This document shows positions 26,991-40,602 of a DNA stretch of 64,000 nucleotides, piece by piece (positions within the stretch are counted from its first letter, which is position 1; each line of letters starts with the position of its first letter). This DNA comes from Epiperipatus broadwayi (Eukaryota > Onychophora > Udeonychophora > Euonychophora > Peripatidae): positions 1 to 64,000 of the forward strand of contig JAQFVV010007282.1 of assembly GCA_028023455.1 (NCBI GenBank), written 5' to 3'. The notes under the pieces are model-generated. The model searched no databases. It was not told the origin of the DNA and worked only from the letters and a program-made list of their open reading frames with translations. Made by a program: the position numbers and the translations under genes.

Positions 26991-29900
26991 AAGGTTTAAA
27001 CAAATTTATTGGAGCTTAATTAATCATAGTGCTACATTGTAAAGCCAAATAATTATATTAAAAAAAAAAACTTTACAACCGCTAACCAGTCAATCAATTG
27101 ATCTTACATATTGTAATAGTATATCTTGCAACCCCAATCAATTAGTCAAATTACACATTGCAAGGTGTCAATTGTAATGGAAATAGTATGTATAAAAGAA
27201 AATAACCTAGCCCAATTATTGGATGGTTTAATCATTGATTACAATTACAATATTGCCTATCCAAATAGCTATACATAAAATATGCCTGGATACCAAAGAG
27301 CAATAACAAGAGACATTAAGGGATTTACTATCAGATTAAGCTTGATCAGTGATTTAATTATTCACCAATAAATAAATTGGAAACAAAGGGAATTTTGTTG
27401 AATCCATCCTATATTTGCAGGTGGGGATTATATGTATAACAATATAATGATTAGTGATTGCTTAGATAAATAATTATGAAATTAAATATTAACAAAACAT
27501 AAAATTATCACTTAATTAATTCTAATGCTCAAGCATTCCCTACCGACATTTATACTGGAAAGAAAAAAAATAAAGAAGGAAAGAAATTTCAAATGAATTA
27601 CTAAGTTATTTTATATACAATAAATTGTATATATTTCATTTTAATTTTGGTTTGATTTTATATTAAACTGGCAATACTTATATTAAATTCATACAATATG
27701 TGTTTACCTTTCAAATTTTCATTTTAATTCAGTATTATTTAAATTAGAAATATTTGCTAGCAATTGGTATGGATGGACTTTTGATCTATATAAGAATCAT
27801 TTATTATTTAACACACAGAATGATGTAATAAAGGATAAATAATGAAAATCATAATAGCTTTTTAAAATACTAATTTAGAATCATATATATGTTTCTCAAA
27901 GTTAGATAATTTAACTGAAAAAAATATATAAATCTATCTTTCTTACTTTGTTGGATATGTATTTGCTTCGTTTTCAATTAAAACTATACCTCCTTTCTGG
28001 AGTACAATTACAAACACTTTGGATTTATTATTTATAATAGGACTTCTATCATTGTCCCTAAATTCAATATCTTCCTTTATATCTTTATTAATAGATTTCA
28101 ATAAATATTTATCATGGACCATATAAATCTTAGTATATGAAACTTTTATAAATAAAATATAAAAATGACTCATATCCCAAATGTGAAGAAATATGTATGT
28201 ACAATACAAACATAATATATCTCTATTATGATCCACTTCTTCAAACATATCTAATGCTGAAAGTGTGAATTAAATTCTCAAAAAAAAAAGGTAATGATAA
28301 ATTGTAAACACAAATATAATGCACTATGTCAATATTTATCAATGACTCTGATGAGAACAAACAACGATCAAAATAAGTAGAAAATTGTAATACTCAATGA
28401 AACTTAACATATTGTTAATTATAACAATTGATTAAAACTTGAAATTAGTTTACACACATATAAATACCTAACTTTGAAAATCAATCATGCAATAAATAAA
28501 TAAATAAATTTAAAAAATGACAAAATTAGTTACCATTTAATCTTCTTTATCCCCTCTTCATTCTAATGCTCACAAACTATTTAAAACAATTTTGACCATT
28601 CTGTAATGGATTAAGATAACATGTAAATGGTTTAAAAATGACAAATACATGAATACACGATGCTTTGCAATTTATAAATGATTCACTAATAGCATTTTTT
28701 TAGTTATCCGAGTTAGGTTATGATGTTTCAGTTAAAATGATGGATCGATTTTGAAATATGTAGTGAATGCTTATATTAATCAAGCTTAATATCTTGATGT
28801 CAGAGAATTACTATAATAAGACCCACCTTACTATAACCTAATAGACTGAAGGGACGTACCAATGACTACCACATTGGTGCCAAGAACTGTAATATAATTC
28901 TTTATAACCAATGGCTTTAATCATTGGGCAGCCAAGAACTGTACCCATCATTCTAACTCAATGCTCCCATCATTGTGGTGCCAAGAACTATAACCAAAAA
29001 CATATCATGTCATCTATATTATGCACCAAAGACTATAACCGAAATCTGGAGCAAATTACCACAAACAAAACTAATGATATAACATAAAATTGTTATGCTC
29101 TAATCTGGTCGCAGCCAGGGTATACCGCAAAGACCTATCATAGTAGTATGTGAAAATACATTAGACAAACTATAAGTATGCAATTTTATTATCCTTCAAA
29201 CCTTAATTTGTGATTTTTCATCGCATGAGACCTTATGACCAACCATGGACAAGATGGTATAATTTGTGGAACTACTAAAGATTATGAATTTTAAAATTAC
29301 ATATATGATTTTTAATACAAATGCTAGTCTAGGTAAGAGCTTTGCAATAATAAATAAACATGGAATACTTGGGTTCTTTTCTATAATTTAATAAATATCA
29401 ATGAGACTCTTGTTATACTGATGAATGACAATTAAAACATTAAGTAAATACATTTAATCATGTCATTATATGGTAAATCTGTTTATAAGTTTATAAAATC
29501 AATCAATTTTGTATCATGTACTCGAATTAACTATGCAATGCTTAAATGATGGAAAAGGTAAATAGTATTTTATTGTACCTTACACATCATAAACTACCAA
29601 GCACAAAAAGCATTCAAATGTTTTTCTCAAAATATTACTAAACTCTTATATCATGCTGACAATAGTATGTACTTCAAGGTATGCTCTATTCAAGATATAT
29701 GATTTCTGATTTTATGAATGACAAATAGCAACGGCACAGTAAGTTTAATTATAAATCAATATTTATTTACAATTTTTATGACTAATAAGTAATTGATGTT
29801 TAATGTAATAACTAAATACATAAATAAACAAATAAAATAAATAAATAAATTATAATTCCATTGGCTTCCTTCAATAACATATCATAGGCACAGTTTTATA

Positions 29901-32846
29901 AATCCTAATCATACATTATATTACAATTTGATATAATTGATGTCTTGAGGAAATTATACTAAAATTCAACATCAAATCATGAAATATCCAATGTGTCAGT
30001 TCCAGAACCAATAAACCTATACTGTAGACATATAATAATGTAATAAATAATATTATATTTGTAGAATTTAGCTATAATGCTAATGCTAAATAAAAATGAA
30101 AATTTAAACTTGAATTCAGATAAAATATTAATTAACAAACAGTTAATTATTATGAGGTAACTTAGATAGAATGTCCTGCTACACTTTATGACTTAACTTA
30201 TAAATTATGCTTATAAATGGAAGAAGATGATTTTAGCAGAATAACCAAAATACTTTGCCCAAACTTATATTTATGAAGTAAAATCATATTCCTGTGGATG
30301 CACTCATCTACACATAGGAATTATATAATACTGAGTGCTTTGTGGATTTATACACCATCATAAAGCAATAAATATAATTACACAATTCCACGGATTAACC
30401 ACCAGCACATGAATGAGTGTAAAAATACAGAAAGTGGCAATTAATTAATCTGCGGATTAACCACCAGCACAGATTAATGCCTTTTAACATTATAAAGCAA
30501 TATTACTATTTACTTCACATTAAAGTGTAAAAATCATCCTCCTCAGTTATTCTGACCATTCAGAAAACACTAACATTTTAGTAGATGTGTTTTCTTGCAT
30601 AATAAAAAGTGTTTCACTAATCAGGACAACGAATATATTAAATTATCTTGCTTAAAATAAAACATAGCAACAATGTAATATAAGTGACATTAGTATAGGG
30701 ATAGAACTCTGGAAAGACTCACAAGATACTTCATGAGAGGTTGACACATATCATAAATTCATTAGTAATTTTCAAGCTTTTTCACAAGCGTTATTCCCTT
30801 GAATAAGTATTTTATTCAATCTCATTAATTTAATTTAAACCTAATAAAATATAACTCATAAACTTCACATACAAGTTCATATAACAACAAAAATAAATTA
30901 ATTTCATTCTTACTTAAATACATGAATTCTAGCAGGTGTGCTTGTGACAAATTAAATTGTACAGCATTTTATAATAATAAATATGATCCATGAAATTTAT
31001 GTAAAAATGTCTTGAACAATAAATACACAAAGTGATACTTATAATTATAATTGAATTCCATAAATGTAATTCTATTTATTTGTCTTAGACATTATAAGCA
31101 CTTTTAAATTAATGATTTTACGTAGCTCCATAAATATAAAACAATTCCAAAAACATGACATGCAGAGTTTAAATGAAAATGTTCTTAATAAGTTATTAAA
31201 TTCTACATTTCTATATAAATCTGTTCCAACTTTATAACATCCAGGCTAATATTTATTTATCCACGTTTAAATTTAGGGATACTAATTAGAGCAAATAATT
31301 TAATAATTCCAAATTAACGATAAAATTAGAAAGTAGTTTTAGTTAATTATTTGAAGACTGTATCCATTACTCAAATGGTAAACAAATTAACTAGCAAATA
31401 CATTACTGGCAGTATAAAGTTAAATAAATTAATCAATGCTATATTATTTTAAATTATAAACGGAAATATTAAACCATGTTAATAACTTTAACATTTACCT
31501 TTGATTTTAAACCTCTTCTTTTTTAAAAAGAAAGTTTTCATATTTAAAAAACTTCTGTAATTAAAACATCTATTTAGTGTTTCCAAATTGTAGAATAATA
31601 AAATATTCCAAACATACCAAGATCCTGCAATTAATTCTGCTCTTAAATTTGAAAGCTCCGACATATTTTTAAATGTAAATATTGGAAAATTATTAGCGAT
31701 TTGATCCACTTTGCTAGCTGACCCAAACAGATTTTTAAATTTAGCACTTCATTCTATTATTAAATACCCCCATATTATGTTTACATTTGTAGAAAACTTT
31801 TTGGTAAATCCATTTACTTATTAACTATTTTTAAAAAAATAAGCTTATCATATTTTACATACATTTTATTCTTACACCATTTTCTTTTTTTTAACAGCAA
31901 CCTTATGGCAGACGATCTCTTTAATCGCACTCTTTTTTTTTTACATTGAAACGCATACATAATTACTATATTTTTTTCTAATAATTAAAATTAGTTAAAC
32001 AAATGGTTTTTTAATTCAATGAAAATAATTTCTAAGACTATTTTAAACAAATAAAAATTATTATTATTTTCAATCACATTTTACTAAATTTAATGTGTTG
32101 TCAATTTTTAAAAAGTTAAACATATTTTGATACAAATCAGTGGATGGAAAGAAGCAATTCAAATACATTAAAATAACACAAAGACAATAAGTAAGGCAAA
32201 ATATTACTCATTCTCTCTAATAAATTATCTTGAATGCAAAAAAATAATCTGTTCAAAAACACAAACCAATGCAATCAAATCACCAAAAAGAAGACAGAGA
32301 AATTTTTATACCAATTATATCGATCTTTATATTTTATATTTAATCTTGGCTTGTTTGTTTTCTGCTCCAAATGTCTTCTCAACAACAATTTGCTTATTTT
32401 TCAACAGATATTAATCATGAAATAAGGCAAGATGGAGGGTTTGAATCCTGTATTGTAATTTATTTTTTTAACATGCCATTTCCAATGATATAACAAGTCC
32501 AATAAATATTGTAGTTAAGGGCAATGAAAAATTGTATAAGAGACAGTAACAAAGTTTTGCTTTCTTTCATTAATGGCTATTGTCAATCCTTGTTGCTATA
32601 GTATGTATATTGTTTAGCTTAATCTATTGCTTCTGATATCAATATTTTTATTACAACAATTGATGATTTTTAAATATTACAACTAAAAAAATTACATATA
32701 AAAATAATACAATTACATCCCAAACAACTTCTAAAATAAAAATATGATCTAAACCCTTTTAGTAATTTTATATGCCAATATTTTATTCATTGATATTACA
32801 AAAAGGTAAGTAGTCCAATCACAAACCAATACTTAGTAAAATTTTA
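26991..32846. other. Long AT-rich stretch, possibly decayed LTR-element sequence
   Basis: No recognised gene. A 101-codon minus-strand frame at 28248-27943 has no motif I know. Further CCATTACAATTG text (minus strand) near 27175 suggests relics of the same kind of LTR edge as at 26.9 kb. Two short repeat groups are seen: around 28.87-29.04 kb, and a direct pair GGATTAACCACCAGCACA at about 30390 and 30453. Confidence 0.45.
28870..29040. repeat. Four degenerate repeats, spacing about 45-51 bp
   Basis: GCCAAGAACTGTAA-like text recurs at about 28880, 28931, 28981 and 29025 (last copy CACCAAAGACTATAACC), each preceded by a CAATG/CATTG-containing stretch. Confidence 0.65.
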
Positions 32847-32847
32847 T

Positions 32848-32932
<85 letters not shown>

Positions 32933-33024
32933 CTGCCATTTAAATCCCACAATCATAAATAAATGCATATACCACAAAAAATTGAAATAAAAATAAATAA
33001 TGATAACAACTAATAGCAACAACA

Positions 33025-33092
<68 letters not shown>
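32847..33092. repeat. (CA)n/(AT)n microsatellite cluster
   Basis: A short CA run passes into AT repeats at 32861-32928, followed by further AT tracts at 33028-33056 and 33060-33092. Confidence 0.95.
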
Positions 33093-33093
<1 letters not shown>

Positions 33094-33640
33094 CAACATG
33101 TGAAAATTTTACAAATCTATTTAAATAAAAAGTTCAATTATTATTTAAATAGATTTATGTCATTATATTTATTCATTATTAAAATATTATTTATCATTAT
33201 ATATATTGTGCTAGACAGTCTTAAACAACAGGCACAAAACGACTGCTATCAGGCTTACAGCCCAAGTAAAAAAAAAATGTATATATAACTTACAATAAGG
33301 GAGATCGGTCTGTATTGATATATTTTCTCTTTTGCTTACACATAAAATATATTTAAAGATGCAAATGATAATGCTATGCATTATCAAAATGTATATTTGT
33401 GTACAACAAATTATCATATTTTTGTTTTTATAATTTTGTTATCAGAGTTTATTATTTTAGTACATGTAAACATGATAGGGGGGGTATAGTTTTATTTATG
33501 GAAACTTAAAAATAATTTTAAGTTATCCAACATTTGTAATTTATTTCTTTCATATATTGTTGAAGTTTTTTTTTGCTTTATATATATATGCAAACGTAAA
33601 ACAAGTACAAGTTTCCAAAATTTGTATATTTTATTATATA

Positions 33641-33661
33641 TATTAAGTTTTGTTTTATTAC

Positions 33662-33665
<4 letters not shown>
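33641..33665 (+). repeat. 25-bp direct repeat, left copy
   Basis: TATTAAGTTTTGTTTTATTA plus CCACA, repeated at 40578-40602 on the far side of the LTR element. It is not an ordinary target-site duplication because AT repeats lie between it and the LTR. Confidence 0.9.

Positions 33666-33714
<49 letters not shown>
33664..33714. repeat. (AT)n at LTR-element insertion site
   Basis: It ends exactly where the LTR begins (TGTAATGG at 33715). A matching AT tract follows the other LTR at 40563. Confidence 0.95.
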
Positions 33715-33717
<3 letters not shown>

Positions 33718-35613
33718 AATGGAAACTATATGGTGGCTTACAATTGGACAAGCCAAATATAATGGAACGTCTATTAGGTATTCCATTAAAATTAAAGAAT
33801 GAAGAAAAACAAAATTATTCCAGTTATATTTAAATAAATTGTTTAAATGCCCTTCCAGCTAGCTATACATAAAACAAATCTAAAATCATGTAAAGCAATG
33901 AGACCTATCTTTATAATTTATTTTTAAGGTTAATGTGACTAACTAATCAAATATATATATTAAAAACAATAGGACTTTTACTAAATTCAAATATACACAT
34001 CTAACTATGTAAATTTATGTACCTCTAAATATATAAATGAATAATAATAATATGTGTAAGTGACCTACAAACCAAATAATAAATGAAATATGAAATTATC
34101 TTTTATTATTTATAAATTCAATTAATTTCATAATAACTTTGGCATTAAAAGAAAATAAGAATAATATAGTATCGCTCTTTTAAATAATTACAAAGGCATT
34201 ATTTATAAAAACAAATAGTACATCCTTTATTTTATGTTATAGTTCAACTTTAAATAATATTGATGTTTTAAATATAAATATAAAGAATAACTATGTGTAT
34301 ATACTTGTAATAAGTATATATAGATTAAATATATAAAGACATATTTCTGCCTAATAATTATAATATAAATATAATAGTTCATATACAATATTAACTTATA
34401 AATTACATTTTAAGATTTTAAATTATTTAAATATTTATCCTAACATCTGTTATATGTCTAATATTATTATAAAACAAGATGATTAAATTGACTACTTATA
34501 AAACATTGTATTTTATAATGAAAAATAAAAGTAAATAAAAAAAAATATATCAATCTCAAAAATATATTTATATATTATTCATACATATATAAAATTATTA
34601 AATACCTTTTAAAGTTCATTTAGATAATTTTCCTTTTAAAAGTTAATTTATTCCATGAGTTCTTTTATCCGTTTACTTTTATTATTAGAATGCATTCTAT
34701 CGAAAGGCGAAAAAATTATTATATTAAAGAAAATTGTTAATCCTTAGATATATGCATATTTTATCCGTTTTAAAATTTTCTTTTTTTTAAAAAAAAATAA
34801 ATAAACAAATTAAAATGTTAAATCCAGCATGTCAATTCCAATTACTTCCAGATTATGATTAAATTGACGATTATACATTTAAGATAGCTATATCAAGTTT
34901 CAACTCCAGACGCGACGAAATTTATACATTGAATTTTTTTATTTAGTTGTTCCATTGAAAATTGCCTTGGAATAAATGAAAGCGATGATGCAGCCTCCTG
35001 GCTGCGATTCTTGATTAACCTGCCATAATTTATGTATTTACCATAAGATATATATATTATTTCAGTATTTTGAAGAATAGTAAATTTTATAAAAATAAAG
35101 TACAATAAAATCTTTATTTTTCAGTTGTTTGTTCTATATCTATTCCAATAATAATATATAATAATAATGGCTTCCTTATTGTTGTTGCTGTTGTTCCATG
35201 CGCCAGCAGATGCTATTTTAAAACTCATGTTATATATGTTCTCTTTTAAAACAATTAACATTAAAATAAAAATAAAATATCAAGTATATATATAAAAAAA
35301 TATTAAATTGAAAATTTGACATCTTTAAAAATATACATAAATAATTATTTATTGCATTTAATAATCATTATAAATAAAATAATTTTTTTATAATCTATAA
35401 TTTATATGTCCTTATTTATTTCAATAATTAAATGTTTATAACGATGTACTATCAATATATATAAATAAAATAATAACTTCAAATAATAACTATATTTAAT
35501 AAACATAAAAGAAAAATTTAAATATTTCATATGTAAACATCAACTTAAAGAGATTTTTTTTAATAACAAATGACAATTTAAAAAAATATAATATCGACTT
35601 ATCGATATTTACA
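33715..35613 (-). repeat. 3' LTR of element 1
   Basis: 1899 bp, nearly identical to 38667-40562. Includes an identical 70-codon open frame in both LTRs (34893-35105 here), unlikely to be coding. Differences include a three-base AAT unit near 34045. Confidence 0.9.
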
Positions 35614-35640
35614 ATACCCTCTAATCCACCGAAAAAAAAA
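35614..35640 (-). promoter_or_regulatory. Polypurine tract of element 1
   Basis: Minus strand GGTGGATTAGAGGGTAT lies immediately before the 3' LTR start TGTAAATATCG, the expected site of plus-strand DNA priming. Confidence 0.6.
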
Positions 35641-35663
35641 TGTCTTTGCAGATAACTAATGAA

Positions 35664-37008
35664 TTATGAAATATCGAAAAACTTCTCAAATTTGAGTTTA
35701 ATTTTGGCTTTGCCAATTTCTTTTTCTTTATCAATAATCTTTCTACCAATATTTAAATTGAATACTTTTTTATTTCTCTCAAATTTTAATAAGATATATC
35801 TTATTGAAATTTGTCCTACTAGCATACTTGTAAAATAGGTCTTTTCTATTGCAGTAATGGTACAAATTATCACTCAAATATTCATGTTCTAATATATATA
35901 AAAATATGCTTTCTTTGTACCACACAAAATTACCATGATACTGTTCTTGATATTGACTTTGATAAACACATTCTGTTCTTTCTAGTAATTTTTGAGAGTT
36001 AATTTTAATCTTTTCTGGTGAACTTAATTCAACTTTTAAAGTTTGAACACTTTCATTCATTTTATTATAATGCATTTTTATCTCTCCTAACTCTAGAGCA
36101 TTAATGTCTAACCATTGAAAACCTAACTGTCCAATTTCTAAATTGTCAACAGTGTCCTTTAATCTTTCACAACTTAATTCTTCATTTTTAAAATTTTTTT
36201 ATTTACTAAATCTATCAATGGTTTATCTTTTTCTTTATCATCTATTTCTTGTATACGATTAGAAGTAACATCATTTACTACATTAATACGTTCATTTATA
36301 TCTTGTAATTTATTAATATCAATCAACTGTTCCTCTTGCTACAATCCCACAGCAATTTTAACTTCAGCAGAGATAGTCATATATAGGTTTTTAAATGAAG
36401 ATTCATTATCAATTTTCAACGCTTGGAACTTATCCCATAATACTTTATTATCATTAATAATCTTTTCCTCAAATTCCCCATGTTCTTTCTTAGACTCTTC
36501 TAATCTGGACATAATTCCTTGATTTTCTTCCTTCATTTTATTATTTATTTCTTCAATTTTTGCTTTTAAAGAATTAGCTTCAACCATTGTCTCTTCTCTA
36601 TATTTTTCCATCTTTTCATCAAATTTTACTTCTACTCTACTAACACTATTATCTACCAGAGCCTTTAATTCATCTTTTATTTCCTTATAAAATTTATTAG
36701 AATTGACTTTCATCTCAGTTCTAAGTTCCTCTTTTAGTTCATCAGAGTTATTTTTTAAACTTGTTTTTATCTCAGCTCTAAGTTCATCAGAATTTGTTTT
36801 TAATCTAGATTCTAGCTTCTGGGAAAGTTCATCAGAATTTGTTTTTAAGTTGGTTTTCATCTCAGCTCTAAGATCTTCTTTTAATTCATTAGAGTTGGTT
36901 TTCATCTCAGCTCTAAGATCTTTTAATTCATCAGAGTTAGTTTTTAAACTTGTTTTTATCTCTTAAATCATAATTATCACTAACTGGCATTTTATTACTA
37001 TTATCCAT
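35664..37008 (-). pseudogene. Coiled-coil Gag-like protein of element 1, broken
   Basis: The frame starts MDNSNKMPVSDNYDLR at 37008, shifts near 36964, then continues for 188 codons (36905-36339). This part holds several 15-residue repeats of the type ELRAEIKTSLKNNSD and a long heptad-rich, Glu/Lys-rich coiled coil. A stop at 36341-36339 and a frameshift near 36195 follow. Reading resumes as LDINALELGEIKMHYNKMNE and a more globular part, YQEQYHGNFVWYKES (36075-35779), with another shift into a Lys-rich end at 35664. No zinc knuckle or pol motif is seen. Position after the primer-binding site and leader, and being the only frame, suggest a structural Gag-type role; this is inference. Confidence 0.6.
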
Positions 37009-38646
37009 TATTACTAGTAATGTAATATTATATACTCATATAAAAAGAATCTAAGATATATATATTTCTATGTAGTAATTATCACAGATCAAGGGCTCAC
37101 CATCTCCAATCATTATTCCAACAAGCAACTATTTAACTAAAAAATACAAGCCTTTTTTAATCTTATAATACATAATAGCTATCCGACAATCTAAATTTCA
37201 GTTATTTGAACTCATGAACTTCTTGGCTTAAAAAAAAAAAAAAAATTTCATCTATCACCATAATATCAACAAATTTTTCTAAAATATATATAGAAAGGGA
37301 GTAACAACTGATATCACTAAATAACATTCATTTATATTTAATGATAATAAATATTCTACACTTATATCATATTAAAATGTGGATACTTCATATCAAATTC
37401 AATATAACCTTGAAATATTTAAAAATACAACTAAATGTTCACATGCCTTAAAAATAACTAATTTGATAATATAATGAGACAACTTTCTCATTCAAAATAA
37501 TGGTAGTTAAATATAAAATACTTAAATTGATACCTATAAATTTTCTGGACCTTAAAACTTAATACCATTTTATATACATAAAAAAAATATCCACTTCACT
37601 AATTATTAACTTTTGTGCCCGAAATATTTTAATAAAATTGTACTAATGCAATTTATTATCAACAAACATTCACTAATTGAACTTCATGTTTAAAAGTCAT
37701 TTATAATGAAAATATAACATTAATATACTTGTTTTCAAACCCTAATTGATAATCAATGTAATAGATTATTTGTCATCCAGAATAGTCAATTAACCAAGCC
37801 CTTAAGTTTGGTGTTATATATTTAAGTTATATACTTATCTATTCCTCCAAAGATCTGATAGATACTGACAACCAAAAGATTGATTAGCACTTTACAACTT
37901 TGATGTAGATAAAAGAATTCAATCATTATTCCCAAAGCATACAATGTTTCATAAACACTTAGATGATTATCACATTTCATTCTATCCAATTTACTACAAC
38001 CCATAATAATTTTCTGAAAACACTATTACACTACCCTGCTTATATTTAAGTCTTAGGGGCTATTACTTATAAAATATTTCCTTGCTCATCTTTAGGAGAC
38101 TTAGAGGCAAATATTATACATACATCAAAATAATTATACCTTACTCTCTCTGGAGTTTTAAAGATAAAATCATGGCAGGACCACTGTTAACTGCTTCATG
38201 ATAAATAATAATAATAATAAACATCAAAATTTGGGTTGGAGCAATGAATGAGATCAATCAATACAAGTGACATGAATGCACTACATCCCTAAGACAATGA
38301 CAAAAATTCCCCATCCAACATCAATACCTGCAACAGAACTAACCAAACTCCAACAATCAAATATCCCATCCAACCTTCAAAATTATAGATTTTCTACAAC
38401 ATAAACTTTCCAAATATGGACAAAATTATTATGCCGTACTTTAACACCATCATTAAAAAAAAATAATACAATAATATTAACCATCACCATCTAAACATAA
38501 GGCTAAAATATTTCCATTTATATAAAAAAAATTAAACACACAAAAATGCTTCTCTTTCTTTAAATTATACATCTCATATTAATATATATATACTACACAT
38601 CTCTCAGGTATGTGGGGTATTTCAAGTCCTAATTAGCTTATTTCGA
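37009..38646 (-). other. Untranslated leader of element 1
   Basis: About 1.6 kb between the primer-binding site and the Gag-like start codon. AT-rich, with an (AAT)n run near 38205-38220. No open frame of note. Such a long leader would be where packaging signals lie, but none is recognisable. Confidence 0.5.
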
Positions 38647-38664
38647 GCCCCATGTTGGGCGCCA
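38647..38664 (-). promoter_or_regulatory. tRNA-Lys-type primer-binding site of element 1
   Basis: Minus strand TGGCGCCCAACATGGGGC begins two bases after the LTR end. It matches the known lysine-tRNA primer-binding sequence TGGCGCCCAACGTGGGGC at 17 of 18 positions. Confidence 0.85.
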
Positions 38665-38666
38665 AA

Positions 38667-40562
38667 TGTAATGGAAACTATATGGTGGCTTACAATTGGA
38701 CAAGCCAAATATAATGGAACGTCTATTAGGTATTCCATTAAAATTAAAGAATGAAGAAAAACAAAATTATTCCAGTTATATTTAAATAAATTGTTTAAAT
38801 GCCCTTCCAGCTAGCTATACATAAAACAAATCTAAAATCATGTAAAGCAATGAGACCTATCTTTATAATTTATTTTTAAGGTTGATGTGACTAACTAATC
38901 AAATATATATATTAAAAACAATAGGACTTTTACTAAATTCAAATATACACATCTAACTATGTAAATTTATGTACCTCTAAATATATAAATGAATAATAAT
39001 ATGTGTAAGTGACCTACAAACCAAATAATAAATGAAATATGAAATTATCTTTTATTATTTATAAATTCAATTAATTTCATAATAACTTTGGCATTAAAAG
39101 AAAATAAGAATAATATAGTATCGCTCTTTTAAATAATTACAAAGGCATTATTTATAAAAACAAATAGTACATCCTTTATTTTATGTTATAGTTCAACTTT
39201 AAATAATATTGATGTTTTAAATATAAATATAAAGAATAACTATGTGTATATACTTGTAATAAGTATATATAGATTAAATATATAAAGACATATTTCTGCC
39301 TAATAATTATAATATAAATATAATAGTTCATATACAATATCAACTTATAAATTACATTTTAAGATTTTAAATTATTTAAATATTTATCCTAACATCTGTT
39401 ATATGTCTAATATTATTATAAAACAAGATGATTAAATTGACTACTTATAAAACGTTGTATTTTATAATGAAAAATAAAAGTAAATAAAAAAAAAATATAT
39501 CAATCTCAAAAATATATTTATATATTATTCATACATATATAAAATTATTAAATACCTTTTAAAGTTCATTTAGATAATTTTCCTTTCAAAAGTTAATTTA
39601 TTCCATGAGTTCTTTTATCCGTTTACTTTTATTATTAGAATGCATTCTATCGAAAGGCGAAAAAATTATTATATTAAAGAAAATTGTTAATCCTTAGATA
39701 TATGCATATTTTATCCGTTTTAAAATTTCCTTTTTTTAAAAATAAATAAATAAACAAATTAAAATGTTAAATCCAGCATGTCAATTCCAATTACTTCCAG
39801 ATTATGATTAAATTGACGATTATACATTTAAGATAGCTATATCAAGTTTCAACTCCAGACGCGACGAAATTTATACATTGAATTTTTTTATTTAGTTGTT
39901 CCATTGAAAATTGCCTTGGAATAAATGAAAGCGATGATGCAGCCTCCTGGCTGCGATTCTTGATTAACCTGCCATAATTTATGTATTTACCATAAGATAT
40001 ATATATTATTTCAGTATTTTGAAGAATAGTAAATTTTATAAAAATAAAGTACAATAAAATCTTTATTTTTCAGTTGTTTGTTCTATATCTATTCCAATAA
40101 TAATATATAATAATAATGGCTTCCTTATTGTTGTTGCTGTTGTTCCATGCGCCAGCAGATGCTATTTTAAAACTCATGTTATATATGTTCTCTTTTAAAA
40201 CAATTAACATTAAAATAAAAATAAAATATCAAGTATATATATAAAAAATATTAAATTGAAAATTTGACATCTTTAAAAATATACATAAATAATTATTTAT
40301 TGCATTTAATAATCATTATAAATAAAATAATTTTTTTATAATCTATAATTTATATGTCCTTATTTATTTCAATAATTAAATGTTTATAACGATGTACTAT
40401 CAATATATATAAATAAAATAATAACTTCAAATAATAACTATATTTAATAAACATAAAAGAAAAATTTAAATATTTCATATGTAAACATCAACTTAAAGAG
40501 ATTTTTTTTTAATAACAAATGACAATTTAAAAAAATATAATATCGACTTATCGATATTTACA
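38667..40562 (-). repeat. 5' LTR of element 1
   Basis: 1896 bp; it begins the element in minus-strand sense and adjoins the primer-binding site. The promoter is not resolved. Confidence 0.9.
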
Positions 40563-40577
40563 ATATATATATATATA

Positions 40578-40602
40578 TATTAAGTTTTGTTTTATTACCA
40601 CA
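40578..40602 (+). repeat. 25-bp direct repeat, right copy
   Basis: Counterpart of 33641-33665, separated from the LTR by a short AT tract. Confidence 0.9.

Larger units (their letters stand above)
33715..40562 (-). mobile_element. Non-autonomous LTR retrotransposon 1, about 6.8 kb, minus strand
   Basis: Two direct LTRs of about 1.9 kb (33715-35613 and 38667-40562) bound a 3-kb interior. On the minus strand each LTR runs TGTAAATATCG to CCATTACA. A tRNA-Lys-type primer-binding site adjoins the right-hand (5') LTR and a purine-rich tract adjoins the left-hand (3') LTR. The LTRs differ by only scattered substitutions and small indels, so the insertion is recent. The only coding remnant is a coiled-coil Gag-like frame. 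No protease, RT, RNase H or integrase is present, so mobilisation would need an autonomous relative. It sits inside an (AT)n array. Confidence 0.88.

Noticed and set aside
29415-29450. CTGATGA near 29420 and CTGATGA near 28344, also near 52599
   Set aside because: No following GAAA or helix II; isolated chance matches.
34893-35105. 70-codon frame present identically in both LTRs of element 1
   Set aside because: Identity reflects recent LTR duplication; there is no sign of coding.
36730-36850. Repeated TCATCAG (minus-strand CTGATGA) in the Gag-like frame
   Set aside because: They encode the repeated Ser-Asp-Glu of the coiled-coil repeat and lack all other ribozyme elements.
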